A DNA stretch of 64,000 nt from CAWAHD01 sp963781785. Its GTDB lineage: Bacteria; Planctomycetota; Planctomycetia; Isosphaerales; Isosphaeraceae. The notes beneath the pieces were generated by a model. The model searched no databases. It was not told the origin of the DNA and saw only the letters and a list, made by a program, of their open reading frames with translations. Position 1 is the stretch's first letter. Every line of letters starts with the position of its first letter. The stretch covers positions 2,356,001-2,420,000 of the forward strand of contig CAWAHD010000002.1 of NCBI GenBank assembly GCA_963781785.1. The letters are read 5' to 3'. A program made the translations under genes and the position numbers. Of the stretch, positions 1-11,461 are shown in pieces.

Positions 1-249
1 TTGGCAGTCGCCTTGACCGGTCTCTGGCGCTGGCCGTCGCGTCCCGGGCGGCTGGCGCTCGGCTTGGGGATTCTGACCTTGCCCATGCCCTACTACGTGA
101 CACACGTCTCGCCGAATTATCGAGCCATTGTCGATCCGCTCGTATGCCTGCTCGCGGGCACATTTCTGGCCACGATCGTCAATTCGTTCTTGCAGCGCCG
201 CCGCGGGGTCCATGACGGCGTCCATGGTCTCGGCGGCGCTTTCCAGTGA
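1..249 (+). CDS. C-terminal end of a polytopic membrane protein, possibly a glycosyltransferase (partial)
   Basis: The reading frame is open from the window edge to a TGA at 247-249, so only the last 80 or so residues are present. They contain two hydrophobic segments around residues 19-33 and 41-62, separated by a Tyr/Pro-rich turn (MPYYVTHVSPNYR), followed by a basic, Arg-rich tail. Such an ending is common in multi-span membrane glycosyltransferases of planctomycetes (ArnT/PMT-like), where the loop before the last helix carries similar Tyr-His-Arg residues. The catalytic part lies outside the window, so the family is an inference; any polytopic membrane protein remains possible. The first codon shown is simply the window edge, not a start. 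Confidence 0.5.
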   Translation: MAVALTGLWRWPSRPGRLALGLGILTLPMPYYVTHVSPNYRAIVDPLVCLLAGTFLATIVNSFLQRRRGVHDGVHGLGGAFQ

Positions 250-520
250 ACATCTGACCGAGACCGGGTCTGGGCCTCCCGGCGCCGCGCATCGACTTCG
301 CACGGCAGCCGGCCCTTGCGCGATCGAGAACACCATCGAGCCGGCCCGTGGGAATCGCAGTCCAGCGGAGTCGGTTCGCGGTCGCGCAGCAGACGGCGCG
401 GATCGCGAATCCGGCGATTCCGCATGCGCAGCTAATCCGTTATGATCGGCGGGGTTCACCGATTGCGACTCATCATCGACCCACGCCCATGGGTTCCCCG
501 ACCGATCGCCGGATGCTTAC

Positions 521-1567
521 ATGCCATTTGCCGCAGCTCCCCCCAGGCGCGAGTTCCGTTGTGAGTACACGCCCAACTGGGCTCCAATCCTCAGTCATCT
601 CGGGGCCTCGCTCCTGGTCTCGTCGTACCACGCGGGGGAGCTCGTAGCCCTGGGCGTCGGGCTGGACGGGCTGGAAGTGTCGTTCCACCACTTCCAGCGA
701 GCCATGGGCATCGCAGTCCAGGGTAACCGGATCGCCGTCGGGACGCAGACCGCAATCTGGTTCCTCGCCGAAGACCGCGAACTCGCGGCGCGGATCGAGC
801 CGGCCGGCCGGTACGATGACTGTTTCCTCGCGCGGTCGGCACGGTTCACGGGCGAGATCCAGAGCCATGAGCTGGCCTGGTCAGGCGACGAGCTCTGGGT
901 GGTCAACACGCGGTTCTCGTGCCTCTGCACGCTCGACGACCGGCACAGCTTTGTGCCTCGCTGGCGCCCGAGCTTCGTCACCACGCTCGCGGCTGAGGAT
1001 CGCTGCCACTTGAGCGGGCTGGCCATGGTCGATGGCCGCCCCAAATTGGTGACCGCGCTCGCGGAAACAGACCAGAAGGAGGGCTGGCGCGCGACCAAGG
1101 CCACGAGCGGCTGCTTGATCGATCTGGAAAGCAATGAGACGGTCGTGCGAGGCCTGGCGATGCCGCATTCGCCCCGCATTCACGCAGGGCGAGTCTGGCT
1201 CCTCGATTCGGGACGGGGCCGGCTCGTTACGGCAGACCTGGCGCGCGGGACGGTCGAGACCGTTGCCGAATTGCCGGGCTACACTCGCGGCCTCGCCGTG
1301 ATGGGTCCCTTGGCCTTTGTCGGCCTGTCGAGGATCCGTGAGACAAACTCAGACATCGGCGGAGTACCGATCGCCGAGCGCCCCGAGACATTGAAGAGCG
1401 GCGTCGCCATCGTCGAGCTCGCCTCCGGCCGTCAGGTCGCCCTCCTGGAATTCCGCTCGGGCATCGAAGAGGTTTTCGATGTCCAGTTGCTGCCCGGGAT
1501 CCGATCCCCCCTGATAGCGGGGCCTAACCCGCACATCGACTCGAAAGCCATCTGGGTTGTGCCTTGA
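521..1567 (+). CDS. TIGR03032 family protein
   Basis: The 348-residue product matches the TIGR03032 family (DUF4915-like), a beta-propeller-like family frequent in planctomycetes and cyanobacteria with no proven reaction. Family hallmarks seen are the N-terminal stretch LLVSSYHAGELVALG, repeated Gly/Trp/Asp-rich blade-like segments (HELAWSGDELWVVNTRFSCL), and the motif MPHSPRIHAGRVWLLDSG near residue 210. Length is about that of full-length family members, and the protein has no signal peptide or membrane segment. The ATG at 521 is the first in frame and gives the usual N-terminus, although its ribosome binding site is weak. The gene stands alone and ends before a strong hairpin terminator. 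Function unknown; Asn/Asp-rich blades could bind a glycan or a tetratricopeptide partner. Confidence 0.88.
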   Translation: MPFAAAPPRREFRCEYTPNWAPILSHLGASLLVSSYHAGELVALGVGLDGLEVSFHHFQRAMGIAVQGNRIAVGTQTAIWFLAEDRELAARIEPAGRYDDCFLARSARFTGEIQSHELAWSGDELWVVNTRFSCLCTLDDRHSFVPRWRPSFVTTLAAEDRCHLSGLAMVDGRPKLVTALAETDQKEGWRATKATSGCLIDLESNETVVRGLAMPHSPRIHAGRVWLLDSGRGRLVTADLARGTVETVAELPGYTRGLAVMGPLAFVGLSRIRETNSDIGGVPIAERPETLKSGVAIVELASGRQVALLEFRSGIEEVFDVQLLPGIRSPLIAGPNPHIDSKAIWVVP

Positions 1568-1650
1568 CTCGACCGCTCGTCCTCGCCGAGTAGACCGAGT
1601 CAATACCTGATCAATCGCGTCCGGGTTGTTCACCATCTCGACAGCAGAAC

Positions 1651-1695
1651 AAGCCTCCGCGTCCGGCCGAAGAAATCGGCCGGACGCGGAGGCTT
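1651..1695. terminator. Bidirectional hairpin terminator
   Basis: A perfect inverted repeat has two 20-base arms (1651-1670 and 1676-1695) around the loop agaaa. The right arm runs into ttcttactttg. It lies between two convergent genes, the TIGR03032 gene and the giant surface-protein gene, and can serve both. Confidence 0.8.
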
Positions 1696-1760
1696 CTTAC
1701 TTTGTCTGAGGCTCGAGCCGACATCGATCAGTTGATCAGCCGGCGTTGTTGCGGCACTCG

Positions 1761-4700
1761 CTACACGCTTCCAATCGTGGTCTTTCGCTTCGGCTGAAGC
1801 ATATCTTGAGCGATTGCAGTCAAGAGAGGCTCTGGCAGAATTCCGACAGGGACGTTGCTGGTCAAGCTCGCGACCGCGATGCTCTGAGGCGCGCTCTGGG
1901 GGCTGATTGCCACGGTGGAACTCGAAGCCGCGTGGGCTCCGTTTTCAGAAGTTGCCTGCGCGGTGCCGGCGCTCGCGGCACTTACCGTAGCCGGAGCCGC
2001 TTGCAAGGTTTGACTCGAAAGCGGGCTTGAAGTCGCCGGAGCAGCGGTTGCAGACTCGACTCCCGGACTCGCGCCGATACCGGCGACGGTGGTGAATGAC
2101 CAGGTTACGGGACCGCTCAACGGATCTCCGTCTGAGTCCAAGGCCCCGCTGACGGTCGCCGTATAGGTCGTCGAGTAGGCGAGGGCCTTGGACGGCGTGA
2201 ACACAGCGAGGTAGGTCGCGGGGTGGTAAGAGAGAGTCCCCGCGACGGTAGCCCCTGCACTGGTTTTCACGGTAAAAACAATCGTGCCGGTCTGTACTTT
2301 TTCATCAAACGATGCGCTCGGAGCCGTAGAGACGGCCACGCCGGTCGCTCCAGATGCCGGCGTATGAGAACTCACGACAAGCTGCAACGGGTCGGTCGTG
2401 AATGACCAACTGGTTGATCCACTCATCGGATCACCAGCCATATCTTTGGCCCCGCTGACGGTCACCATGTAGCTTGTATTGTACTTGAGCGCTGCGGTCG
2501 GCGTGAAGGTTGCCGTGTTGGTCGTGCTGCTGTATGAGATCGAGCCGGGGACTGAACTCCCCGAGCTCGTCTTGACTATGAAGGAAATCGTGCTCAACTG
2601 CACGGCCTCGTTGAACGTCGCAGTCGGCGCCGACGACACCGGCACTCCCATTGCTCCAGACGCCGGTGTATGAGAGCTCACGGCAGGCTGCAGTGCGTCG
2701 GTCGTGAATGACCAACTCGTTGATCCACTCATCGGGTCGCCAGCGGCGTCCTTGGCTCCGCTGACCGTCGCCGTGTATTTGGTCCCGTACCCCAACGCCG
2801 CTGCTGGCGTGAACGTCTCGGTGTTGGTCGTCGCGTTGTACGACGCCGTCCCCGCAACCGCCGTTCCCCCACTGGTCGCCAGCGTGAACGTGACCGTCCC
2901 CGACTGCACGGCCTCGTTGAACGTCGCAGTCGGTGCGGTCGAAACGGCCACTCCGGCGGCTCCTGATGCCGGCGTGTATGAAGTCACCGCAGGCTGCAAT
3001 GGGTCCGTGGTGAACGACCAGCTCGTCGAACCGTTCATCGGATCGCCAATACTGTCTTCGGCACCGCTCACCGTCGCCGTGTACGTCGTCCCGTACGCTA
3101 ATGCCGCTTTCGGCGTGAATGTCTCCGTGTTGGTCGTCGCGTTGTACGACGCCGTCCCGGCAACCGCCGTTCCCCCACTGGTCGCCAGCGTGAACGTGAC
3201 CGTCCCCGCCTGCACGGCCTCGTTGAACGTCGCGCCGGGGAGCGATGACACCGCCACTCCGGTGGCTCCCGAAGCCGGCGTGTGCGAGCTCACCGCGGGC
3301 TGCAAGGGGTCCGTCGTGAACGACCAGCTCGTCGAGCCGTTCATCGCATCGCCAATACTGTCTTCGGCACCGCTCACCGTCGCCGTGTACGTCGTCCCGT
3401 ACGCTAATGCTGCTTTCGGCGTGAACGTCTCGGTGTTGGTCGTCGCGTTGTACGACGCCGTCCCGGCAACCGCCGTTCCCCCACTGGTCGCCAGCGTGAA
3501 CGTGACCGTCCCCGCCTGCACGGCCTCGTTGAACGTCGCACCGGGGATCGATGACACCGCCACTCCGCTGGCTCCCGAAGCCGGCGTGTGCGAGCTCACC
3601 GCGGGCTGCAAGGGGTCCGTCGTGAACGACCAGCTCGTCGAGCCGTTCATCGCATCGCCAATACTGTCTTCGGCACCGCTCACCGTCACCGTGTACGTCG
3701 TCCCGTACGCTAATGCTGCTTTCGGCGTGAACGTCTCGGTGTTGGTCGTCGCGTTGTACGACGCCGTCCCGGCAACCGCCGTTCCCCCACTGGTCGCCAG
3801 CGTGAACGTGACCGTCCCCGCCTGCACGGCCTCGTTGAATGTCGCGCCGGGGATCGATGACACCGCCACCCCGGTGGCTCCCGAAGCCGGCGTGTGCGAG
3901 CTCACCGCGGGCTGCAAGGGGTCCGTCGTGAACGACCAGCTCGTCGAGCCGTTCATCACGGCACCGAGCGTGCTCGTGACCCCGCTCACGGTCGCCGTGT
4001 AGGTCGTCCCGTACGCCAGTGCCGCCGTCGGCGTGAACGTCTCGGTGTTGGTCGTCGCGTTGTAAGATGGAGAGACCGCGACCGAACTCCCCGCGCTGCT
4101 CACCAGCGTGAACGTGATGCTGCCGGATTGCACGGCCTCGTTGAAGGTTACGGTAACGGGGGCGGAAACGGCGACTCCCGTCGACTTCGGCGCGGGGGTC
4201 TCACTGGTCACGGTCGGAGCCGGCGGCGCGACGCCTGCCGTTGTGAACGACCATGTCACCGGTGCGCTCATGGCCATCCCAGCATTGTTTTCGGCACCGC
4301 TGAGCGTGACCGTGTAAGTCGTCCCGGCGACGAGGGCCGAACTCGGGACCAAGGTCGCCGTCTCCGTCGAGGAGTTGTAGGTGACACTTCCTGCCACCGC
4401 ATTGCCCGCGCTGCCGGCCATCGTCAAGTTGATCGTGCTCGCCTGAATCGGCTCGTTGAACGTCGCGGTAACCGCCGACGACACGGCGACGTTCTTGGCC
4501 CCGTTAGCCGGCGTCTCCCCCGTGACGGCGGGCGTACCGGCGGTGTACAGACTCTGCACCAGCGAGTTTGAGAGGGCGATATTGTAGAGCCGGACGTCGT
4601 CAATCGTCCCGTTAAAAGCCTCGCCAATCGGGTCGCCGCCAATCCACAAAGCTCCCGTCGCGTTCGCCGCCTGTGCTGCCCCGCTGGCCACCTCGACGCC

Positions 4701-7700
4701 ATCCACATAAAGACCGCGCGTCCCCGCCGATCCATTCTGAACGATCGTGACCAGGCTCCAGCCCGTGCTCACTTGCGAGCCATTGAGATTGTTGTTACCG
4801 GCCACCCACTGGTTGCTCGGGTTGATCCAGATGCCGTAGAAATTGCTCCCCGTCTCACGCGACTTCTCGACGATGGCGGTCCACCCGTTCGGCAACGACG
4901 GGACGTAGACCCACGCGGACAGCGAGTAGCTCTGGGTGGCGGAAAAATCCAGGCTCGACGAGTCAGGAACCGAGACGTGGCCGTCGTTGGAGGAGCTGAA
5001 ACTGAGTGCGTTCGGCCCGACCAGGCCGGTGGTCCAGGAAACGCTGCCGGCCAGCGTGCCGGTATGACCGTCTCCGGTGCTGTCGGCCGTGGTGGTGCCG
5101 CTCCCTTCGTTGAATTGCCACTCCGCAACCAGGCCGGACTGAAGCGTCGGGACGCTCGCTGTGGTAAACGACCAGGTGACCGGGCCGCTCATGGGATCGC
5201 CTGCCGTGTCAATGGCCCCGCTGACGGTCGCCGTGTAGGTCGTCCCGTACGCCAGTGCCGCCGTCGGCGTGAATGTCTCCGTACTGGTTGTCGGGCTGTA
5301 GGATGCGGTCCCGGCCACCGCAGTTCCGGCACTGGTGGCCAGCGTGAACGTGACCGACCCCGTCTGTACGGCCTCGTTGAACGTCGCGCTCGGTAATGAC
5401 GACACGGCCGCTCCGGTGGCGCCCGAAGCCGGCGAAACCGAGCTCACCGCCGGCTGTAATGGGTCGGTACTGAACGACCAACTGGTCGAGCCGCTCATCG
5501 GATCACCGTCGGTGTCTTCGGCTCCGCTGACCGTGGCCGTGTAGGTCATCCCGTACGCCAGCGCCGTCGCCGGCGTGAACACGGCGGTGAATGTCGCGGG
5601 GTGATAAGAGAGGGTCCCTGACACTGCAATTCCTGCACTGTTCTTGAGGGCGAAGTTGATCGTGCTGAATTGCACGGCCTCGTTAAAGGTCACGGACGGC
5701 AGCGACGCCACCGCCACGCCGGTGGCTTCCGACGGCGGCGTCTCGGAACTTACCGCAGGCTGAACCGGATCGGTCGTAAACGACCAGCTATACGGGCCTG
5801 TCATGGCCAGACCAGAAGTGTTCTTGGCCCCGCTGACCGTTGCCGTGTAGATCGTCCCGTACGCCAGCGCAGCCGTCGGCGTGTACGTCTCGGTGTCGGT
5901 CGTCGCGTTGTAAGAGGAAGAGACCGCGACCGAAGTCCCCGCGCTGTTCACGAGCGTGAACGTGACGCTGCCGGATTGCACGGCCTCGTTGAAGGTCACG
6001 CTGAGAGGGGCGGAAACGGCGACTCCCGTCGACTGCGGCGCGGGGGTCTCACTGCTCACCGACGGAGGCGGCGTCGCGACGCCTGCCGTTGTGAACGACC
6101 ATGTCACGGGTGTGCTCATGGCCAGGCCGGCATCATTTTCGGCACCGCTAAGCGTGACCGTGTAAGTCGTCCCGGCGGCGAGGGCCGAACTCGGGACCAA
6201 GGTCGCCGTGTCCGTCGAGGCGTTGTAGGTGATACTTCCTGCCACCGCGGTGCCCGAGCTGCTGGCCATCGTCATGTTGAGGGTGCTCGCCTGAATCGGC
6301 TCGCTGAACGTCGCCGTAACCGAAGACGACACGGCGATGTCCGTGGCCCCGTTTGCCGGCGACTCCCCGCTGACGGCGGGCGTTCCGGCGGCGTACAGAC
6401 TCTGCACCAGCGAGTTTGAGAGGGCGATATCGTAGAGCCGGACGTCGTCAATCGTCCCGTTAAAAGCCTCGCCAAGCGGGTCGCCGCCAATCCACAAAGC
6501 TCCCGTCGCGTTCGCCGCCTGTGCCGCCCCGCTGGCCACCTCGACGCCATCCACGTAAAGACCGCGCGTCCCCGCCGATCCATTCTGAACGATCGTGACC
6601 AGGCTCCAGCCCGTGCTGACTTGCGAGCCATTAAGATTGTTGTAACCGGCCACCCACTGGTTGCTCGGATTGATCCAGATGCCGTAAAAATCGCTCCCCG
6701 TTTCACGCGACTTCTCGACGACGGCGCTCCACGCGTTCGGCAACGACGGGACGTCGACCCACGCGGACAGCGAGTAGCTCTGGGTGGCGGAAAAATCCAG
6801 GCTCGACGAGTCAGGAACCGAGACGTGGCCGTCGTTGGAGGAGCTGAAACTGAGTGCGTACGGCCCGACCAAACCGGTGGTCCAGGAAACGCTGCCGGCC
6901 AGCGTGCCGGTATGACCGTCTCCGGTGCTGTCGGCCGTGGTGGTGCCGCTCCCTTCGTTGAATTGCCACTCCGCAACCAGGCCGGTCTGAAGCGTGATCG
7001 CGCCCACCGTGCTGAATGACCAGGTGACCGGGCCGCTCATGGGATCGCCTGCCGTGTCCGTGGCCCCGCTGATGGTCGCCGTGTATGTCCCGGGGGCCAG
7101 CGCTGATGTCGGCGTGAACGTCTCGGTGTTGGTCTTGGAGCTGTATGCGAGAGCACCCGCGACTGAAGTCCCCGTGCTGCCGGTGAGCGTGAAGCTGATG
7201 GCGCCGGCTTGCACGGCTTCGTTGAAGCTGGCGCTGACGGCTGACCCGACTGCAACGCCGGTGGCGCCCGCGGCCGGCGATACCGAGCTCACCGCAGGCT
7301 GTAGTGGGTCGGTGCTGAACGACCAACTGGTCGATCCGCTCATCGGATCACCGTCGGTGTCTTCCGCCCCGCTGACCGTGGCCGTATAGGTCGTCCCGTA
7401 CGCCAGGGCTACGCTCGACTTGAACGTCTCGGTGTTGGTCGTGCTGTTGTATGAGAGTGCACCTGCGACCACAGCCCCGGCGCTGCTTGTCAGCGTGAAC
7501 GTGACGGTGCTGAATTGCACGGCTTCGTTGAAGGTTGCAGTGACGGCCGACGTGACGGGGATGCCCGTGGTGCTCGAGGCCGGCGAATAAGAGGTCACCG
7601 CGGGCTGCTGCGGATCCGTGGTGAATGACCAGGTGGTTGATCCGGTCATCGGATCACCGTCGGTGTTCTTGCCCCCTCCGATGGTCGCCGTGTAGGTCGC

Positions 7701-8910
7701 CCCGTAAGCGAGCGGCGCGGTCGGCATGAACGTGTCGGTGTCCGTCGAGCCGTTGTAAGACAGGGTGCCCGCGACCGCAGTCCCGGTGCTGGTCGTCAGC
7801 GTGAACACGATCGAGGCGGCTTGCATGCCCTCGTTGAACGTCGCGGTCGGGGTTGCCGCCACGGCCACGCCGGTAGCGCCCGCGGCCGGCGTGTGCGAGC
7901 TCACCGCAGGCGTGATTGCGTCCGTGGTGAACGTCCAGGTCGTTGATCCGCTCATCGGATCGCCGTCCGTGTCCTGGGCACCGCTCACGGTCGCGGTGTA
8001 GCTCGTGTCCATTTCGAGCGTGGTGCTGGGAGAAAACGTTGCGGTGTCGGTTGCGCTCGCGTACGAAACGGTCCCGGCAACAGCGGCTCCCGCGCTGTTG
8101 GTCAGCGTGAACGCGATGGTGCCGGCTTGCACGGCCTCGTTAAAGGTGGCGCTGATGATCGATGAGACGGCCAATCCGGAAGCGCCCGAGGCCGGCGTAT
8201 GAGTGCTCACCGCAGGCTGAAGCGGGTCCGTGGTGAACGACCAGCTCACCGATCCGTTCATCGAGTCGCCTGTCGTGTCTTCGGCTCCGCTGACAGTCGC
8301 CGTGTAGGTCGTCCCGTACGCCAGGGCTGCTTTCGGCGTGAACGTCTCGGTGTTGGTTGCCGTGTTGTACGACGCCGTCCCAGCCACCGCAGTTCCCGCG
8401 CTGGTGGCCAGCGTGAACGTGACCGTCCCTGCCTGCACTGCCTCGTTAAACGTCGCGCTCGGCGTTGCCGACACCGCAACTCCGTTGGCTCCCGACGCCG
8501 GCGTGTGCGAGCTGACCGCAGGCTGCGCCGGGTCAGTCGTGAACGACCAGCTCACCGATCCGCTCATCGGGTCGCCGGAGGTGTCTTCGGCTCCGCTGAC
8601 AGTCGTCGTGTAGGTCGTCCCGTACGCCAGGGCCGCCTTGGGCGTGAACGTCTCGGTGTTGGTCGTGCTGTTGTAAGCGAGAGACCCAGCCACAGACGTA
8701 CCCGCGCTGTTGACGACCGTGAACGAGATCGTGCCGGGCTGCACGGCCTCGCTGAAAGTTGCGCTGACCGGCGAGGAAACGGCCACCCCCGTGGCGTTCG
8801 ACGCGGGGGACTCACTCGTCACCGTGGGACCCGTACCAGAGCTTGAGCTCGCTGAAAGCACGACATCGACCCAGAAGTTACACGCTTCGAAACAGCGCCG
8901 GGAAAAGTGC
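1761..8910 (-). CDS. Giant surface protein, C-terminal frame: Big_5 Ig-like repeats and two LamG domains
   Basis: This frame continues the gene that starts at 11461. It enters at the end of the DUF4082 domain (NFWVDVVLS, about 8880) and encodes about 2,370 residues: six Big_5 (SbsA-type Ig-like) domains of about 100 residues, a LamG/concanavalin-type domain (LVAEWQFNEGSGTTTADS), four more Big_5 domains, a second nearly identical LamG domain, eight more Big_5 domains, and a Ser/Ala/Thr-rich tail of about 100 residues ending LQPKRKTTIGSV. Each Big_5 unit has the same landmarks: TPASGATGVAVS, FNEAVQ, LAYGTTYTATVSGA and WSFTTD. Such proteins are secreted adhesins or glycan-binding scaffolds. The open frame continues upstream to 9662, but residues before the DUF4082 end are out-of-frame shadow. 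No LPXTG or C-terminal membrane anchor is seen. Confidence 0.82.
3001..3919. repeat. Tandem 306-bp repeats inside the giant gene
   Basis: Three successive copies of a 306-bp unit (boundaries near 3001, 3307, 3613, 3919) are almost identical at DNA level. Each encodes one 102-residue Big_5 domain. Neighbouring Big_5 units at 2700-3000 and 3919-4200 are related but more diverged. Near identity implies recent amplification or gene conversion. Confidence 0.85.
4108..6980. repeat. Duplicated LamG block, offset 1,848 bp
   Basis: The LamG-coding DNA near 4531-5130 recurs near 6379-6980 with very few differences. The offset is 1,848 bp, exactly 616 codons, so the duplication of one LamG plus four Big_5 domains kept the frame. 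Confidence 0.8.
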
Positions 8911-11461
8911 CCGGGCCACCATACGTGTAAACCCCGCCGTTGGCCGGCACGTGGAGCGGACCGCTCGAGTAGGTCGAGCCGAAGTAGTAGTCGTCCTGCG
9001 CATGCAGTCCCGTGGGGGCGTTGTACGACGCCACATAGGTCGTGCCGGCGGTGATCGCCACCGGTGTGGCGAAGTTGACCTGCTGCCACCCCGAAGCTGT
9101 CTCGTTCGTGAAGGTGGCCGAGGCCAGCAGGGTACCGCCGATCGTCCAGAGGTCGCCGGTATGCGTGCCGGTATCGCTTGTCCCCTTGTAAAAGCGGATA
9201 CCCGTAATGAAGCCGCTCACGTCGGAGTAGAAATCGACCCCAACGTCGACGGGTTGACCGCTTGTGCCTTGATTCAGGTTGTCCGGCGCCGCCACCGGGT
9301 TCCAGATGCTGAACGGTCCGCTTCCGACCGACGAGGATGTGGTGAACGACCAGGTCGCCGGGATCATTGTGCTGCCGAGCGCATCGGCAGCGCCGCTCAC
9401 GGTCACCGTGTAGACCGATGCCGCCAGGAGGTTCGAGAAGGGCGTCCACGTGATCGTATTGGTCGTGCTGTTGTAAGCAGCGGTCCCTGGAACCGAAGTT
9501 CCCGCGCTGGTCGTGACCGCCATGCTGATGGTGCCGGCCTGCACGGATTCGTTGAATGTGGCGGAGACCGTGGGCGATACGCCCACACCCGTGGCGCTTG
9601 CGGCCGGGGTCTTGCTCACGAGCGTCGGGATCACAGCGTCGGATGACGTGGTGAACGACCACGAGAATGGGCTGCTCATCGAGCCGCCGGACAGGTTCTC
9701 GGCACCACTCACCGTCGCGGTGTATGTAGTCGAAGCGGCCAGGGGTGCCGTGAGAGTCCAGGTGGCCGTGTCCAGCGAGTCGTCGTAACTGAGCGTCACC
9801 GGTACCGAGGTACCCGAGCTGCTCTTCAATGTAAAGCCGATCGTGCTCGCCTGCACGGGCTCGTTGAAGTTGACAGTCAACGACGTGCCGACGGACAGAT
9901 TCGTGCCGCCCGGCACGGGAGTTTCGGCGATGACCGTCGGAATCAAGGGCGCCGCCTGGAAGCCGCCATCGTCCGCGCCCGAAGGTCGCGACGTGTACGA
10001 CGCGAACGGAGCGTACTCCTGGGTGACCGCCGGCCAGCTTGAACCGAGGGTCCCAGCGATGCCGATCGCATTCGATGTGCCCGACAGGTGGTAGTCGCCC
10101 GCGCTGGGGTCAACGAAACCGGGGTTATTGTTCGGGTCCACGAAGAAGGTATTCGTTCCGGTGATGGTCCCGGTGTAAGACGATCCTTGCTCGGCAGACT
10201 CGCTGGCGAGCCACCCGGGGCTCACCCAGTTGGTTCCCGAGAATGTAATATTGCCCACCGTTCCGGCGAACTCGAAAGTGGAGGCGGGGGCACCGACCGT
10301 GGCAGATGCGCTGTAAAAAATGTTGTTGGCGGCATACACCGACTGGCCGCTCGTATCCAGGTTAAACATATCCGTGCGCCACGCGGTCGATTGATCGAGC
10401 TCGGAAACCACCGTGTTATCGTAGAAATACAGGTTCGGCCGGTAAATCGAGCTGTCGCCGCTATCGCCGCCGAATTCAACGATCGACGAGGTGGCCATCG
10501 GGCCCGTATCGTTTAATATATTACCATATACATACGTATTCGCGAATGATGGCAGCGCGGCAAAGTATGACGCGTCTTCGGGGTCGACCAGATCGAGCAT
10601 GTTTGCCGCGGGGGTGAAGTAATTGTACCGAATAACGGTCCCCGCCGAGCGGTCTTTCAGCTCACTACCTCCCGACCCGGGGCGGAGCGATCCGAAGTCA
10701 TTGTACTGGTATGTAATCCCATCAGCTTCGGCGTAGACGTCGTGTTCGCCGTACGAGCCCGGCACGCCGTTGCCGTAGATGTGGTTGCCCTCGACCATGA
10801 TATTCGTTGACTGGTAGGCCGAACCGTTGTCGGAGAGGATGAATAGCCCGAGGCCCGAGTTGTCGAGGGTGCAATTCTGGATCGTGATGTTGTTGCAGCC
10901 GATCAGATAGAGAGAAGCCGCAAATGTGGGGTAGGCCGTCACGTTGCCGGAGGCGTCTGTCGAGTTGTAGGCCTGGTAGGCGTCGCGGATCTCCAGGCCC
11001 GAGATGTTGATGTTGCTCGGCTGGTAACCATAGGCTTGAGTGCCCGAACGTGCAACCAGAACGACCGAGTCTTCTTCAATCCCGCTGTAGAAATAATCGA
11101 ATTGACTGGACGTGGTGGCATTCTCGCCATCAATCACCGGTTCCTGGCCCTCGGGGCCGGGCACGCCCACGATGTTGATCGGCTGGCTGGTCGTCCCGCT
11201 CTCGGAGAGGAGCAGTTTTTCGTGGTAGCCGCCAGCCTGCCAGTGGATGTCAACGGTGTCACCCGGTTGCAAGCCGCTCCAGGGAAACGAGCCCAGCGTC
11301 GTGTACGACTGGCCGGGACCAATGTTGTACACCGTCATCAAGGCCCGCTCTTCGAGCACCTCATAGCGCGGCCGGTTCACGTTCCTCGGCCGGCGCGATC
11401 GGCGACGGGTCTTCAAGAGCGATCGTGAGTCTTTTCGAACGCCGGTCCCCGGTAACCGCAT
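8819..11461 (-). CDS. Giant surface protein, N-terminal frame: secretion motif, beta-helix, Big_5, DUF4082
   Basis: The start ATG at 11459-11461 is preceded by GAGGA eight bases upstream; 51 codons further upstream are open but look unlike protein. The N-terminus is basic (KTRRRSRRPRN) and followed by YEVLEERALMTV, a version of the LEPR-XLL/LEERALL motif at the N-terminus of exported planctomycete proteins. Next come a right-handed parallel beta-helix domain (about residues 55-500, repeated NITIQNC-like coils), two Big_5 domains, and a DUF4082 domain starting GPFSIWNPVAAPDN. The DUF4082 ending is broken: after GVYTYGGPGTFPG the frame is lost, while the expected ending NFWVDVV lies in the neighbouring frame. 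The last 25 residues of this frame are therefore artefactual. Together with the downstream frame this is one gene of about 9.7 kb. Confidence 0.82.
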   Translation of the reverse strand: MRLPGTGVRKDSRSLLKTRRRSRRPRNVNRPRYEVLEERALMTVYNIGPGQSYTTLGSFPWSGLQPGDTVDIHWQAGGYHEKLLLSESGTTSQPINIVGVPGPEGQEPVIDGENATTSSQFDYFYSGIEEDSVVLVARSGTQAYGYQPSNINISGLEIRDAYQAYNSTDASGNVTAYPTFAASLYLIGCNNITIQNCTLDNSGLGLFILSDNGSAYQSTNIMVEGNHIYGNGVPGSYGEHDVYAEADGITYQYNDFGSLRPGSGGSELKDRSAGTVIRYNYFTPAANMLDLVDPEDASYFAALPSFANTYVYGNILNDTGPMATSSIVEFGGDSGDSSIYRPNLYFYDNTVVSELDQSTAWRTDMFNLDTSGQSVYAANNIFYSASATVGAPASTFEFAGTVGNITFSGTNWVSPGWLASESAEQGSSYTGTITGTNTFFVDPNNNPGFVDPSAGDYHLSGTSNAIGIAGTLGSSWPAVTQEYAPFASYTSRPSGADDGGFQAAPLIPTVIAETPVPGGTNLSVGTSLTVNFNEPVQASTIGFTLKSSSGTSVPVTLSYDDSLDTATWTLTAPLAASTTYTATVSGAENLSGGSMSSPFSWSFTTSSDAVIPTLVSKTPAASATGVGVSPTVSATFNESVQAGTISMAVTTSAGTSVPGTAAYNSTTNTITWTPFSNLLAASVYTVTVSGAADALGSTMIPATWSFTTSSSVGSGPFSIWNPVAAPDNLNQGTSGQPVDVGVDFYSDVSGFITGIRFYKGTSDTGTHTGDLWTIGGTLLASATFTNETASGWQQVNFATPVAITAGTTYVASYNAPTGLHAQDDYYFGSTYSSGPLHVPANGGVYTYGGPGTFPGAVSKRVTSGSMSCFQRAQALVRVPR

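Noticed and set aside
2704..4002. 432-codon plus-strand open frame over the Big_5 repeats
   Set aside because: Repetitive antisense shadow of the giant gene, periodic with the same 306-bp unit.
8880..8910. Programmed -1 frameshifting in the giant gene
   Set aside because: The needed shift is -1, but no X XXY YYZ heptamer is present in the zero frame and the same kind of break recurs in many genes.
8911..9662. N-terminal 250 residues of the long minus-strand frame ending at 1761
   Set aside because: Arg/His/Gly-rich text that is a shadow of the beta-helix/Big_5/DUF4082 frame; true coding begins at the DUF4082 end.
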